A stretch of DNA of 10,583 bases from Candidatus Woesearchaeota archaeon (GCA_019322385.1 JAHWIS010000034.1:1-10583); one strand, 5' to 3'; numbered from the stretch's first letter, positions 1 to 8,025 are shown. Numbers and translations are program-made. The notes: generated by a model not told the origin, from the sequence alone.

Positions 1-695
1 ATTTCAGCACATACTACAGGAATATAATCAACGCAGTGAAGCAGATAAAGGGATCAGCACCGAAGATGACTGTCTTGCTGTCTCTTGTTGACACATCTAC
101 AAAAAAATTCTTTGAAATCGATGACAGAGACAGGTTTGCGATGAATGAAGAAAGAGATAGATTCAAGAAGAATCTCATACCAGTCATCGAAGACCTTCTT
201 GCTTCAGTGAAAAAGAAAGCATCAAAAGCAAAGATAAGAACAGCCATAGAAAACCTGAGATTCAATGATACTGACTATCAAAAGGTCATCTGGATCGACA
301 AAAGCAGAAGGTTAGGCATTGTTGTAAGGTCATTTGTCGATTGGGGCAATGCATTCACCAAGAAGAAGATATATCCTGCAAGGATCGGTTTCTGCGGAGC
401 TGCATTCACAAACCCCGGTGTATTGAGCGATGGAAGAGTCGTGCTATGCTGCGGTGATTATGATGGACACACCTCGCTCGGCAACCTGAATTCGGATTCG
501 CTCACCCATATACTGGATTCAAGAAGATCACAGCAAATAGCAGACAGTTTCCGAAGGTTCAGGATAGCACATCCATACTGCCAGAGGTGCTTCGGCAGCA
601 CAAGCAGGATAAAGGCATTCGGCAAAGGCCTGCTGACAATATATCTGTTCAGATGCAGATCTCCTACAAAGGAAAAAGAGATAAGCCTGTTTTAA
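1..695 (+). CDS. Radical SAM/SPASM-type protein, C-terminal part (5' end outside window)
   Basis: The frame is open from base 3 with no stop, so the gene enters from the left; the GTG at 36 is only an internal valine. What remains (about 231 residues) is the C-terminal half. It carries the cysteine pattern of a SPASM-type auxiliary Fe-S domain: a Cys at nt 393-395, then C-x12-G-x4-C (GRVVLC), a second adjacent Cys (CCGDYDG, nt 447-464), a G-N-L turn and a final CQRC (nt 579-590). SPASM domains bind extra [4Fe-4S] clusters in radical SAM enzymes that modify peptides, proteins or small molecules. The catalytic CxxxCxxC motif would lie upstream and is not visible, so the radical SAM call is inferred from the SPASM-like end. 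The region before it is lysine-rich and helical in character. Substrate unknown. The gene stops at TAA 693-695, 89 bases before the next start. Confidence 0.8.
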   Translation, partial: FSTYYRNIINAVKQIKGSAPKMTVLLSLVDTSTKKFFEIDDRDRFAMNEERDRFKKNLIPVIEDLLASVKKKASKAKIRTAIENLRFNDTDYQKVIWIDKSRRLGIVVRSFVDWGNAFTKKKIYPARIGFCGAAFTNPGVLSDGRVVLCCGDYDGHTSLGNLNSDSLTHILDSRRSQQIADSFRRFRIAHPYCQRCFGSTSRIKAFGKGLLTIYLFRCRSPTKEKEISLF

Positions 696-784
696 AGCAT
701 ATTCTATATTTCAAAATATGTTTCAAAAACTTTAAATATGCCTGTCGAATCCATCAGCACTGATGTGAGGGGTGAACATCAAAT
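696..784 (+). promoter_or_regulatory. Archaeal-type promoter and leader of the 785-3504 unit
   Basis: A TATA-like box TTTAAATA lies at 731-738, preceded by the A-rich CAAAAAC that fits a BRE. Transcription would be expected to start about 25 bases downstream, near 760. A Shine-Dalgarno-like GAGGGGTGA (767-775) follows, 9 bases before the ATG at 785. The order BRE/TATA, short leader, SD, ATG is what archaeal promoters look like. Motif reading only; the start site is not measured. Confidence 0.7.
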
Positions 785-1999
785 ATGAAAGGCTTTAAAA
801 GCAAGCATCCTCCTAAATCAGACTATTACAGGCTGCCCTGGTCAAAGAACGACAACCCGATCGGCTGGCTTGAGGTGACTGACTCCTGCAATCTCTATTG
901 TAAAGGATGCTATCGCGAGAAAATAGAAGGTCATAAGACCCTAAAGGAGATAAAAAAGGAGATACTGTTCCTGAAGAAATGGAGGAACTGCGACAATATT
1001 TCTATTGCTGGAGGAGAGCCTCTGATCCATCCGGATATCGACAAGATAGTCGAGTTCATTGCAGAGAACAACATAAAGCCAGTGATACTGACGAACGGCA
1101 TTGCGCTCAACAAGAAAAGGCTGAAAGAACTGAAAAAATCTGGACTGGCTGGTTTGACCATCCACATCGATTCCCTGCAGGACAGGCCTGGATGGAAAGG
1201 GAAGGACGAGAAGGAACTGAACAAACTGCGCCAGCATTATGCTGAGATGGCAAAAGAGGTAAAGGGCATATATTGCAGTTTCAATTCAACAGTCTATTAT
1301 GACACGTTCAAGCACATCCCTGCAATGGTTGAATGGGCGAACAAAAACATAGACAAGGTCCACGGCATGATATTCATAACATACCGCGGCATCCCGCTAG
1401 GCAAGGAAGCAGAGTGCAAAGCAAAGGGTGCAAAAGTAGATGTAAAGAAGAACCTACCATACAAGATCGAGGAGCTGTCTGAGATTAATATAATGTCTAC
1501 AGACGTATACACAATAATTAAAAACAGCCTAAAAGAGTATGAGCCCTCAGGATATCTTGGCGGCACAGCATCCCATGATTCATATAAATGGTTCAACGGA
1601 GCGCTCATAGGATCAAAGAAAAAGATATACGGCTCGATCGGCAAGAAAACAATGGAACTTATCCAGACATTCAACCACATTCTGCAGGGGACATACATAG
1701 CCTACCCGAACTTAACCAAAACATGCAGAAAAATCTTCCTTATGTCTATGTTTGACAAAAGCGTGAGGAAGGCTTTCGCTAATTTTATCAAGAATCCGCT
1801 CAATCTTTTCCGCAGGGTCCATCTGCAGAGCATAGCCATCATCCAGGCCCCCGACTTGCTGCCTGATGGAGGACAGGACATGTGCGACAGCTGCCCTGAT
1901 ATGACATTTTATGACGGCAAATTGATCAATTCATGCAGGCTGGAAGAATACCGCAAATATGGTGGGTTTATGGATTTCTCTTATAGTAAAAGGAGATGA
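785..1999 (+). CDS. Radical SAM enzyme with C-terminal cysteine cluster
   Basis: 404 residues. The radical SAM signature CNLYCKGC gives C35, C39 and C42, the three ligands of the SAM-binding [4Fe-4S] cluster. GGEP at 76-79, which contacts the SAM amino group, is also intact, so this should be an active SAM-cleaving enzyme. TNG (103-105) and a HIDS strand (127-130) continue the partial TIM barrel. Beyond about residue 200 the sequence leaves the common core. Near the C-terminus lies CDSCPD (C367, C370) followed by C384 in SCRLEEYR, with C314 upstream: plausible ligands of an auxiliary metal cluster, but not a textbook SPASM. The basic stretch around 325-345 could face a membrane. Start chosen at ATG 785 for its strong SD. 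It is followed five bases later by the B12 radical SAM gene and is probably co-transcribed with it. Substrate unknown; a lipid role is inferred from the neighbourhood only. Confidence 0.88.
   Translation: MKGFKSKHPPKSDYYRLPWSKNDNPIGWLEVTDSCNLYCKGCYREKIEGHKTLKEIKKEILFLKKWRNCDNISIAGGEPLIHPDIDKIVEFIAENNIKPVILTNGIALNKKRLKELKKSGLAGLTIHIDSLQDRPGWKGKDEKELNKLRQHYAEMAKEVKGIYCSFNSTVYYDTFKHIPAMVEWANKNIDKVHGMIFITYRGIPLGKEAECKAKGAKVDVKKNLPYKIEELSEINIMSTDVYTIIKNSLKEYEPSGYLGGTASHDSYKWFNGALIGSKKKIYGSIGKKTMELIQTFNHILQGTYIAYPNLTKTCRKIFLMSMFDKSVRKAFANFIKNPLNLFRRVHLQSIAIIQAPDLLPDGGQDMCDSCPDMTFYDGKLINSCRLEEYRKYGGFMDFSYSKRR
1991..1999 (+). promoter_or_regulatory. Shine-Dalgarno site overlapping the preceding stop codon
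   Basis: AGGAGATGA contains the TGA stop of the upstream gene (1997-1999) and lies just before the ATG at 2005. This geometry favours translational coupling of the two radical SAM genes and fixes the start of the second. Confidence 0.65.
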
Positions 2000-2004
2000 C
2001 TTAA

Positions 2005-3504
2005 ATGAAGGCACTTCTTGTTTATCCAAAATTTCCTGAAACATTTTGGGGCTTCAAATATGCTTTTAGATTTATAGATAAGAAGGCATCAATGCCGCCA
2101 CTATGTCTCTTGACGGTTGCTTCGCTGCTGCCTAAAGAGTGGAAAAAGAAACTTGTGGACCTAAACGTAGAACTGCTTAAAGACAGTGATATTAAGTGGG
2201 CTGATTATGTATTCATAAGCGCCATGCTGGTACAGAAAAAGCCTGCCTTGGAAGTCATTGAAAGATGTAAGAAACTAGGAGTGAAAGTTGTCGCTGGCGG
2301 ACCGCTTTTTACAACTCATCATTCCCATTTTAAAGAAATAGATCATATTATTGTCGGCGAAGCTGAAGTAACCCTTCCATCATTTCTGAAAGATATTAAA
2401 ACAGGAACTCCACAACAAGTATATAGGTCCGCCGAATTTGCCGACCTAGAAAAAAGCCCTCCGCCCATGTTGGGGCTTGTGAAGACTAAAGAATACAACA
2501 AGATGGCAATTCAATATTCACGAGGGTGCCCGAACAACTGCGAGTTCTGCTGTATAACAGATCTATTTGGCCGCAAAGTAAGAACAAAAACCAAAGAACA
2601 GGTACTTAGAGAGCTTGAATTGCTTTATAACAGCGGATGGCGCGGCAATGTATTCATTGTCGACGATAATTTTATAGGGAATAAACACAGATTAAAAATA
2701 GAAATATTGCCTGCAATAATAGAATGGATAAAAAACAAAAACTATCCGTTCTCATTTGCTACACAGGTATCTATTAATCTTGCTGACGACGAGGAGCTTA
2801 TGCGAATGATGGCCCTTGCAGGTTTTAATTCAGTATTTGTTGGTATAGAAACTGTAGATGATGATTGCCTTGTCGAGACCGGGAAGTTCGTAAATAGAAA
2901 TAGGGATATTATTGCAGATGTGAAGAAGATACACAGGTTCGGACTGAGGGTGGATGGCAGTTTCATTGTTGGCTTTGATAACGATAAACCTGAAACTTTC
3001 AACCGAATTATACGATTCATAAAGAAAAGTAATATCCCTATAGCAATGGTAGGGCTGTTAAACGTAGACAAAGGAACCAAACTTTACAAACGTCTTGAGA
3101 AAGAAAAAAGATTAATTTTTGACGCGACAGGTGATTCAACGGATTTTTCGATTAACTTTGTCCCGAAGATTGGACAAAAAACTCTTTTGAAAGGGTATAG
3201 AAAGATTTTAAGAGAGGTTTATCTTCCTAAAAACTATTACCTTAGAATATGTAGATTCTTCAATGAATACAAACTACCCTTAATAAAGACTGAGGGTATA
3301 TCCTACCTTAGTAGATTTAGAGACATCTATTCTCAGCTGAAGAGTCTTATAAAAATCATATTTACTCTAGGCATTTTAGATGAAGGGAGACTTTGCTTCT
3401 GGAAGCTTTTTTTACATTCCATTTTCAGGCAACCTGGAAACTTTACTCTCGCAATGTCTCTATGGGTGCAAGGGTATCATTCACGCAAGATTTTTGCGAT
3501 TTAA
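2005..3504 (+). CDS. B12-binding radical SAM protein, DUF4070/HpnP-like class
   Basis: 499 residues. Residues 1 to about 135 form a cobalamin-binding Rossmann-like domain (PPLCLLTVASLLP, VDLNVE, VAGGP at 96-100, VGEAE at 117-121). I see no DxHxxG base-off histidine motif, as in many B12 radical SAM enzymes. The radical SAM core follows: SRGCPNNCEFC with C175, C179 and C182, then ITDLFGR and a VDDNFIGNK segment typical of the class that includes the hopanoid methylases. The last 120 or so residues (REVYLPKNYYLR onward) match my memory of DUF4070. Known relatives methylate unactivated carbons of polycyclic lipids; methylation or another radical reaction on a lipid tail is a reasonable inference here, not shown. 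The gene is AT-richer (about 37% GC in sampled lines) than neighbouring genes (about 43-58%), which may mark separate origin. It is the second gene of its unit and ends 170 bases before the next start. Confidence 0.9.
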   Translation: MKALLVYPKFPETFWGFKYAFRFIDKKASMPPLCLLTVASLLPKEWKKKLVDLNVELLKDSDIKWADYVFISAMLVQKKPALEVIERCKKLGVKVVAGGPLFTTHHSHFKEIDHIIVGEAEVTLPSFLKDIKTGTPQQVYRSAEFADLEKSPPPMLGLVKTKEYNKMAIQYSRGCPNNCEFCCITDLFGRKVRTKTKEQVLRELELLYNSGWRGNVFIVDDNFIGNKHRLKIEILPAIIEWIKNKNYPFSFATQVSINLADDEELMRMMALAGFNSVFVGIETVDDDCLVETGKFVNRNRDIIADVKKIHRFGLRVDGSFIVGFDNDKPETFNRIIRFIKKSNIPIAMVGLLNVDKGTKLYKRLEKEKRLIFDATGDSTDFSINFVPKIGQKTLLKGYRKILREVYLPKNYYLRICRFFNEYKLPLIKTEGISYLSRFRDIYSQLKSLIKIIFTLGILDEGRLCFWKLFLHSIFRQPGNFTLAMSLWVQGYHSRKIFAI

Positions 3505-3674
3505 TATACAGGAATCATTCTAAACAGCCTACAAAGCAACAAAGGTGATTCACCACAACAGTTCGCGGCCTTAGCCTGTAGCGCCAACAACATCATCATA
3601 ACAGCACAAAACTGAAAGAGAAAGTTTTTTAAATACCCTCCAGCACCAAATAGTCTGCTTTTATAGGGGGCTAA
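3505..3674 (+). promoter_or_regulatory. Promoter and leader of the six-gene operon
   Basis: The clearest promoter in the window. The box TTTTTTAAATAC (3625-3636) is preceded by the purine-rich AGAGAAAG, which fits a BRE. The start point would be expected near 3655-3660. A G-run (ATAGGGGG, 3663-3670) sits 4 bases before the ATG at 3675 and may serve as ribosome site. The first part (3505-3620) holds no gene that I can support. It contains a short perfect palindrome GGTGATTCACC at 3544-3554, about 70 bases upstream of the TATA box, which could be an operator or chance. Confidence 0.75.
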
Positions 3675-4937
3675 ATGGATATCTTCAAGAAATGTTCTCA
3701 GTTCAAGGACGTCAAAAGGATGAAAAAGCTAGGGTTTTACAGCTACTTTCAGGCATACGAACCCAAAGGCAGCGGCACAGTCAATATGGACAGGAAAAGC
3801 ATGGTGATGCTGAGTTCTAACAATTACCTTGGGCTGAATAACCATCCAAAGATAAAGGAAGCTGCAATAAGCGCCATCAAGAGATACGGCCTGAGCCTCA
3901 CCGGCTCAAGATTCCTCTCAGGGACATCCAGGCTGCACCAGCAGGCAGAAGAGAAAGTGGCCAGGTTCAAAGGAGAAGAAGCCGCTCTTGTCTTTGGCGC
4001 AGGCTATATGATGAATGTAGGCACAATCCCTGCCATGGTAAACAAGAATGATGTAGTGATCTCTGATGAGTTCAACCACGCAAGCATAATCGATGGCTGC
4101 AAGCTGGCCAGGACAAATATAAAAGTATTCAAGCATAACGACATGAAGAGTCTTGAAATAGTGTTGAAGTCTATTCCCAGCAAAGCAGGCAAGCTGATAA
4201 TCATCGAATCTGTCTACAGCATGCATGGCGACATAGCAAACATACCAGTGATCAAGAATCTGGCAAGAAAATACAATGCAAGGCTGATGATTGATGAAGC
4301 CCATTCGATGGGTGTTTTCGGAAAAAAAGGAAGAGGCATCCTTGAATACTTCAGCATGCTAGGGGAAGCAGATATTGTAGCAGGGACATTCAGCAAATCC
4401 ACAGCTGCCATGGGCGGCTATGTTGCAGCAAAAAAAGATGTCGTCGAGTATATAAGGCACAATGCAAGGTCAATGATATTCTCTGCAGCCCCTCCTCCTG
4501 CTGTTATGGCAGGCATAATCGCAGCATTGGACATAGTCCATGATGAGCCTGAGAGAAGGCAAAAACTTTTCGAGAACACGAATTATTTCAAGAGAGAGCT
4601 GCACAAGATGGGTTTCTCGACTGGCCAGAGCCAATCACCCATACTGCCCGTCCATATGGGTGACAGCTATACTGCATTCCGCTTTTCAAAGCTCTTGCTC
4701 AAGCAAAGGGTCATCGCCCATCCTGTTGTCTATCCTGCTGTGCCGAAAGGCGGGTCAATAATCAGATGCGTCATCAATGCGAACCACAGCACAGAGAACC
4801 TGGACAAGGCATTAAAGGCGTTCAGGAACACAGGAGAAAAGCTCGGATTGACAAAGAAGAGACCAGCAGGCAAGTTCGCAAACAGGCTTTCACACAACAT
4901 CCAGAAAAAGATGTTCAAGAAAATAATAAACCGATAA
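3675..4937 (+). CDS. Alpha-oxoamine synthase, serine palmitoyltransferase-like (PLP)
   Basis: 420 residues. Enzymes of this family condense an acyl thioester with an amino acid, losing CO2, to give a 2-amino ketone (BioF: alanine; KBL: glycine; SPT: serine plus palmitoyl thioester). Family marks in order: SNNYLGL (48-54), GSRFLSGTSRLH (77-88), NHASIIDGC (134-142) with H135 stacking on PLP, HNDM (154-157), DEAHSMGVFG (207-216) with D207 and H210, GTFSKS (237-242) with K241 as the PLP lysine, and PAVPKGG...R364 as the carboxylate-binding arginine. All catalytic residues are present. The SKS lysine context, NHASIIDGC and the TGQSQSPILPVHMGD block resemble the SPT-like branch more than BioF, and no other biotin gene is seen. 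A lysine-rich tail of about 25 residues extends past the usual end. It is the first gene of the operon, one base from the next. Donor and amino acid cannot be read from sequence; KBL-like activity remains possible. Confidence 0.92.
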   Translation: MDIFKKCSQFKDVKRMKKLGFYSYFQAYEPKGSGTVNMDRKSMVMLSSNNYLGLNNHPKIKEAAISAIKRYGLSLTGSRFLSGTSRLHQQAEEKVARFKGEEAALVFGAGYMMNVGTIPAMVNKNDVVISDEFNHASIIDGCKLARTNIKVFKHNDMKSLEIVLKSIPSKAGKLIIIESVYSMHGDIANIPVIKNLARKYNARLMIDEAHSMGVFGKKGRGILEYFSMLGEADIVAGTFSKSTAAMGGYVAAKKDVVEYIRHNARSMIFSAAPPPAVMAGIIAALDIVHDEPERRQKLFENTNYFKRELHKMGFSTGQSQSPILPVHMGDSYTAFRFSKLLLKQRVIAHPVVYPAVPKGGSIIRCVINANHSTENLDKALKAFRNTGEKLGLTKKRPAGKFANRLSHNIQKKMFKKIINR

Positions 4938-4938
4938 A

Positions 4939-5709
4939 ATGCAGAAAAAAATACTTGTTTTAGGAGGCGGATTCGCCAGCAATGCATATCATGCAGGGGT
5001 GCTGAAAGCACTAGAAGACAACAACATAAAGTTTGACTGCATCGCTGCATCATCTATGGCATCAATAGCCGCAGCACTCTATGCAGCAGGCAAGTCGCCG
5101 AGAGACATCATGATGTGCATCCTGGACATAAAGAGGAGCGACATCTTCAGCATCATGGAGTTCATCAGCGCTGGAAAGGATATAAGTACTGGAAAAAAAT
5201 TGATGGACAAGATAAAAAAACACCTGCAAGTATCTGACTTCAGCAAATTGATCATACCATTGACCTTGACCGCACTTGATCTGAAGACAAAGAAAGAAGT
5301 GATATTGGACAACGGAAACCTGCCAAAAGCCCTGAACTCTGCGATCGCATTTGGTCCTGTATTCAAGGAGGTCGAGCACAAAGGCAAGCTCTTGATAGAT
5401 GCAGGATTCATAAATCCTCTTCCGATAGATCTGGCAGATAGAGATCAGCTCATAATAGGTGCAAAGATCACAGAAAAGCATAAACCGATAAAGAGGTTAA
5501 ACCTGCTCAGCATGTACAAAGCGACAATAACCATCCACTGCAATAGTTTCTACAACCTAAAGGTCGACGCCAACCCCCCAGACGTCTTGATCGACTCAGA
5601 ATCAGAGACATACACCGACTGGATGTTCAACAGGAAAAAACTGATCAGCCTGTACAAGGAAGGGGAAAAAAGAGCGCTTTCAATGATTGAAAAGATAAAA
5701 GCAGAATAA
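4939..5709 (+). CDS. Patatin-like protein with degenerate active-site motifs
   Basis: 256 residues with a patatin-type fold: GGG loop (9-11), GVLKALEDNNIKFD helix, nucleophile elbow and a late aspartate motif. Patatins are Ser-Asp dyad lipid acyl hydrolases. Aligned with the next gene, the presumed nucleophile Ser39 and Asp154 are kept, but the elbow reads A-S-S-M-A instead of G-x-S-x-G, the oxyanion-loop Arg-Gly is Ser-Asn, and the Asp motif is D-A-G instead of D-G-G. It may therefore be a weak enzyme, one with altered chemistry, or a non-catalytic partner of the downstream paralogue. No signal peptide or membrane helix is evident, so it is probably cytosolic and acts at the membrane face. 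The ATG lies one base after the previous stop with no clear SD, suggesting coupled translation. Confidence in the fold is high, in activity low. Confidence 0.85.
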   Translation: MQKKILVLGGGFASNAYHAGVLKALEDNNIKFDCIAASSMASIAAALYAAGKSPRDIMMCILDIKRSDIFSIMEFISAGKDISTGKKLMDKIKKHLQVSDFSKLIIPLTLTALDLKTKKEVILDNGNLPKALNSAIAFGPVFKEVEHKGKLLIDAGFINPLPIDLADRDQLIIGAKITEKHKPIKRLNLLSMYKATITIHCNSFYNLKVDANPPDVLIDSESETYTDWMFNRKKLISLYKEGEKRALSMIEKIKAE

Positions 5710-5714
5710 AAAAC

Positions 5715-6551
5715 ATGTCGAAAAAAAACAAACTAAGGACAGGATTGGTATTTTCTGGAGGTGCCAGCAGGGGCTGGGCATTCATAGGAGTCCTCAAGGC
5801 ACTGGAAGAGGCAAATATCAAGATAGATTATATTGGAGGCTCTTCAATGGGTGCTCTCCTGGCAGCAGTCTATGCGAGCGGAAGGTTTTCAGTCGATGAG
5901 ATGATCGACATAGCATGTTCATTTCACAAAAAAGACATTTTTTCAGTATATGGTTTCCTGCGGGCCAGAGGAGGCGTCACAAGCATACACAGGACCAGGA
6001 GAAGGTTCCTAAAGAAGCTTTACCCGCCGGATCTTGATTTCAAAGACCTGAAGATCCCTCTGTTCATAAACGGCCTTGACATGAAAACAGGGAAGCACCA
6101 CATAATCACCAAAGGGTCTGTACTTGATGCTGTCTCCATCGCCATAAGCTTTCCAGGAGTGTTTGAACCCATCAAAGTCGGTAACAAGCTGATGGTTGAC
6201 GGTGGCGGCATAAACCACTGCATGGTCGATGTCCTGAAAGAGCATTCTGACTTTGTCATAGCTTCCTACATTGTTCACGAGACAGATTGCGAGCGGTTCA
6301 CTGCATTCAACAAATACAAGCTGGCTGAAAAGCTTTTCCTCAATGAATTGATCAAGATGACCCTAAATAAGCACAAACCTGACTTTTGCCTCGTCCCAAA
6401 GATAACTGGACAGCCCGACTTTGCATATAACAGAAAAACTTGCGAGTTTTGCATCAAGGAAGGAAGAAAAGTGACAGAAGCGAACATCGAGAAGCTGAAA
6501 AAAGCAATACAAGAAAAAAATGAAAGATTATCTGACAGAACAGGAGCTTAA
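5715..6551 (+). CDS. Patatin-like phospholipase (acyl hydrolase/acyltransferase)
   Basis: 278 residues with intact patatin motifs: oxyanion loop SGGASRG (14-20), nucleophile elbow G-S-S-M-G (42-46) with Ser44, and Asp162 in DGGG. Members cleave acyl esters of glycerolipids or transfer the acyl group; some act on thioesters or polar lipids. Similar in length and layout to the preceding gene (both have GVLKALE near residue 25-30 and a G/A-x-SSM-x elbow), so the pair probably arose by duplication. The C-terminal part has several cysteines (CEFC around 230) and a lysine/glutamate helix. No signal peptide or membrane segment seen. It starts five bases after the previous stop; its last 32 bases overlap the next gene. 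Because archaeal membrane lipids are usually ether-linked, an acyl-ester or thioester substrate here would be notable. Confidence 0.92.
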   Translation: MSKKNKLRTGLVFSGGASRGWAFIGVLKALEEANIKIDYIGGSSMGALLAAVYASGRFSVDEMIDIACSFHKKDIFSVYGFLRARGGVTSIHRTRRRFLKKLYPPDLDFKDLKIPLFINGLDMKTGKHHIITKGSVLDAVSIAISFPGVFEPIKVGNKLMVDGGGINHCMVDVLKEHSDFVIASYIVHETDCERFTAFNKYKLAEKLFLNELIKMTLNKHKPDFCLVPKITGQPDFAYNRKTCEFCIKEGRKVTEANIEKLKKAIQEKNERLSDRTGA

Positions 6552-8025
6552 AAGATTTAGCTTCAAGAATATAAGGGGACTCCAGGACCGTAGGTTCCAG
6601 GCCACTGTCAGGTACATGCTGCCTGAGACAAAGTTCTACAACAGGTTGTTCAAGGAAAGAAATATCGATCCATACGACCTTGAATCAGTCCGCGATTGGC
6701 AGAAAAAAGGCCTTCCTCTCGTGAAGAAGAGCGTCTTCAGGAAAAGACCGAAGGATTTCCTTGTCCAGCCAAGAGGGAACAAGAAGGATATCTTCAAGAA
6801 ATACATCTCTTTCATCAATCACCAACACAAGAGAAAGGCTGCTAAGACAGCATTCTCTGCCTTGACAAACAGAAAAAAGTTGCAGAAGGAGATCACTGAT
6901 TTCTTCCACCCGAAGATGCCTGCTTTCTCTGGCGGTTCTGAGGATGTTCCTGTGCCTGTCATGATAACAGCAAGACAGAAGATGGCCAATATGCAGGAGA
7001 TCGTCAAGATCATATGCTCATTCGTGTTTAGGCATACCAAAGGGAACACTGTCGGCCTCAACCTGTTCCCATACGCACCCCATCTGGGATGGCACACTGT
7101 CCACATGTGTTTTGAACACGGCGCCAACCTGAACCTCTGCACAGCAGGAGGAGGTGTCCTGCCCACGTCAAAGCTGGTCGAGCTCGCAGGCAAGAGCAAT
7201 GCAAACATCATTGCAGGCATGTCTGACTACATAAGGAATAGGTTCCTAGACGAAGCAATCAAAAAAGGGATCAGATTGCCTGAGACTGTCGTGTTCGTCA
7301 ACGGCGCCGGCAGGATCCTTGACAAGGAAAGGGATGCGATCAAGGAAAAAGCTAAGAAGATAGGTGTCAAGAAGGCAGTAATCCTAGATGTCTTTGGGGC
7401 GAGCGAGTTCAAGGAAGGCCTGATGCCTGAATGTTCTACTCACTCTGGATTCCACAACATTGCGCCCCTGACAAACATCATCAAGACAATAAGCATGGAT
7501 CCAGCAGAAGACCGCAAGGATCTCGTCGAGGAATGGAAGTTCACAAAGAACAGGGGCTATGCCTCTGTATGGAACATAAACGGTGCAGGCACGCTGCTGG
7601 AAGGGTTCCTTGTAGGAGACATGGTAGATGGTGTCGTCGAGAGAAGATGCCCCAGTTGCGGCCTGAACGTCCAAAGGATAAAGAACATCGACAGGATCAG
7701 GAATGTCGAGGCCCAGCTTGCTGTGATGGGCATTGCAGAAGGAAAGGTCAAAGGCTCGACAATAAACCTATCAGCACTCCGAGACATGATCATTAACCTC
7801 GAAGGGATAAACGAGGCGCAGATCGTCCTGAAAAAGCTTGAGAAAGGCGATGAACTCATCATCAGGCCGGTTTTTTCCAGGAAAGACAAGAAACTGGCAG
7901 AGAAGATAAAGGTCCTCTGCAAGGATAATTTTGAAGTGACCCCGAAAGTAGAGCCGAAAAGGATAGAAGATCTAAGTTCTCCAAAGCAGCTGAAATTCCA
8001 CGGAATACTGATAGAAGATGGTTAA
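6520..8025 (+). CDS. PaaK/LuxE-like adenylate-forming enzyme (acyl or aryl acid activation)
   Basis: 501 residues. The N-terminus (YLTEQELKRF...LQDRRFQATVRYMLPETKFYNRLF) matches the start of phenylacetate-CoA ligase-like proteins, so ATG 6520 is kept despite the 32-base overlap with the patatin gene; the next Met (33) would cut this segment. Core marks: FPYAPHLGWH (183-192), a glycine-rich turn (210-212), the A5-like DVFGASEFKEG (290-300) and GDMVDG (366-371) for ribose binding, followed by CPSCG (377-381), a possible metal site also seen in PaaK relatives. The phosphate loop, normally SSGTTG, is replaced by the degenerate FSGGSED (136-142). The end PKQLKFHG holds lysines that may replace the catalytic A10 lysine (inference). 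The family makes acyl-AMP and then an acyl-thioester or acyl-enzyme. In this operon it could supply the acyl thioester for the oxoamine synthase. Substrate unknown. Confidence 0.82.
   Translation: MKDYLTEQELKRFSFKNIRGLQDRRFQATVRYMLPETKFYNRLFKERNIDPYDLESVRDWQKKGLPLVKKSVFRKRPKDFLVQPRGNKKDIFKKYISFINHQHKRKAAKTAFSALTNRKKLQKEITDFFHPKMPAFSGGSEDVPVPVMITARQKMANMQEIVKIICSFVFRHTKGNTVGLNLFPYAPHLGWHTVHMCFEHGANLNLCTAGGGVLPTSKLVELAGKSNANIIAGMSDYIRNRFLDEAIKKGIRLPETVVFVNGAGRILDKERDAIKEKAKKIGVKKAVILDVFGASEFKEGLMPECSTHSGFHNIAPLTNIIKTISMDPAEDRKDLVEEWKFTKNRGYASVWNINGAGTLLEGFLVGDMVDGVVERRCPSCGLNVQRIKNIDRIRNVEAQLAVMGIAEGKVKGSTINLSALRDMIINLEGINEAQIVLKKLEKGDELIIRPVFSRKDKKLAEKIKVLCKDNFEVTPKVEPKRIEDLSSPKQLKFHGILIEDG

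Noticed and set aside
36..38. GTG as the start of the first gene
   Set aside because: The frame stays open to the window edge and the product is only the C-terminal half of a radical SAM/SPASM-like protein, so the true start lies upstream.
698..720. Inverted repeat CATATT...AATATG after the first gene as a terminator
   Set aside because: Six A/T-rich pairs with an 11-base loop and no following T-run; too weak to call.
3675..4937. Assignment of the oxoamine synthase as BioF (biotin synthesis)
   Set aside because: No other biotin gene is nearby, and the sequence blocks around the PLP lysine and C-terminus look closer to the SPT-like branch; BioF is not formally excluded.
5721..5728. Run of eight A near the start of the second patatin gene, possible frameshift or slippage site
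   Set aside because: The reading frame through it gives an intact protein from its ATG; nothing indicates programmed slippage.
7431..7796. 121-residue + strand frame inside the activating-enzyme gene
   Set aside because: Rich in Arg, His and Gln with no motif; an out-of-frame reading of a gene with clear family motifs.
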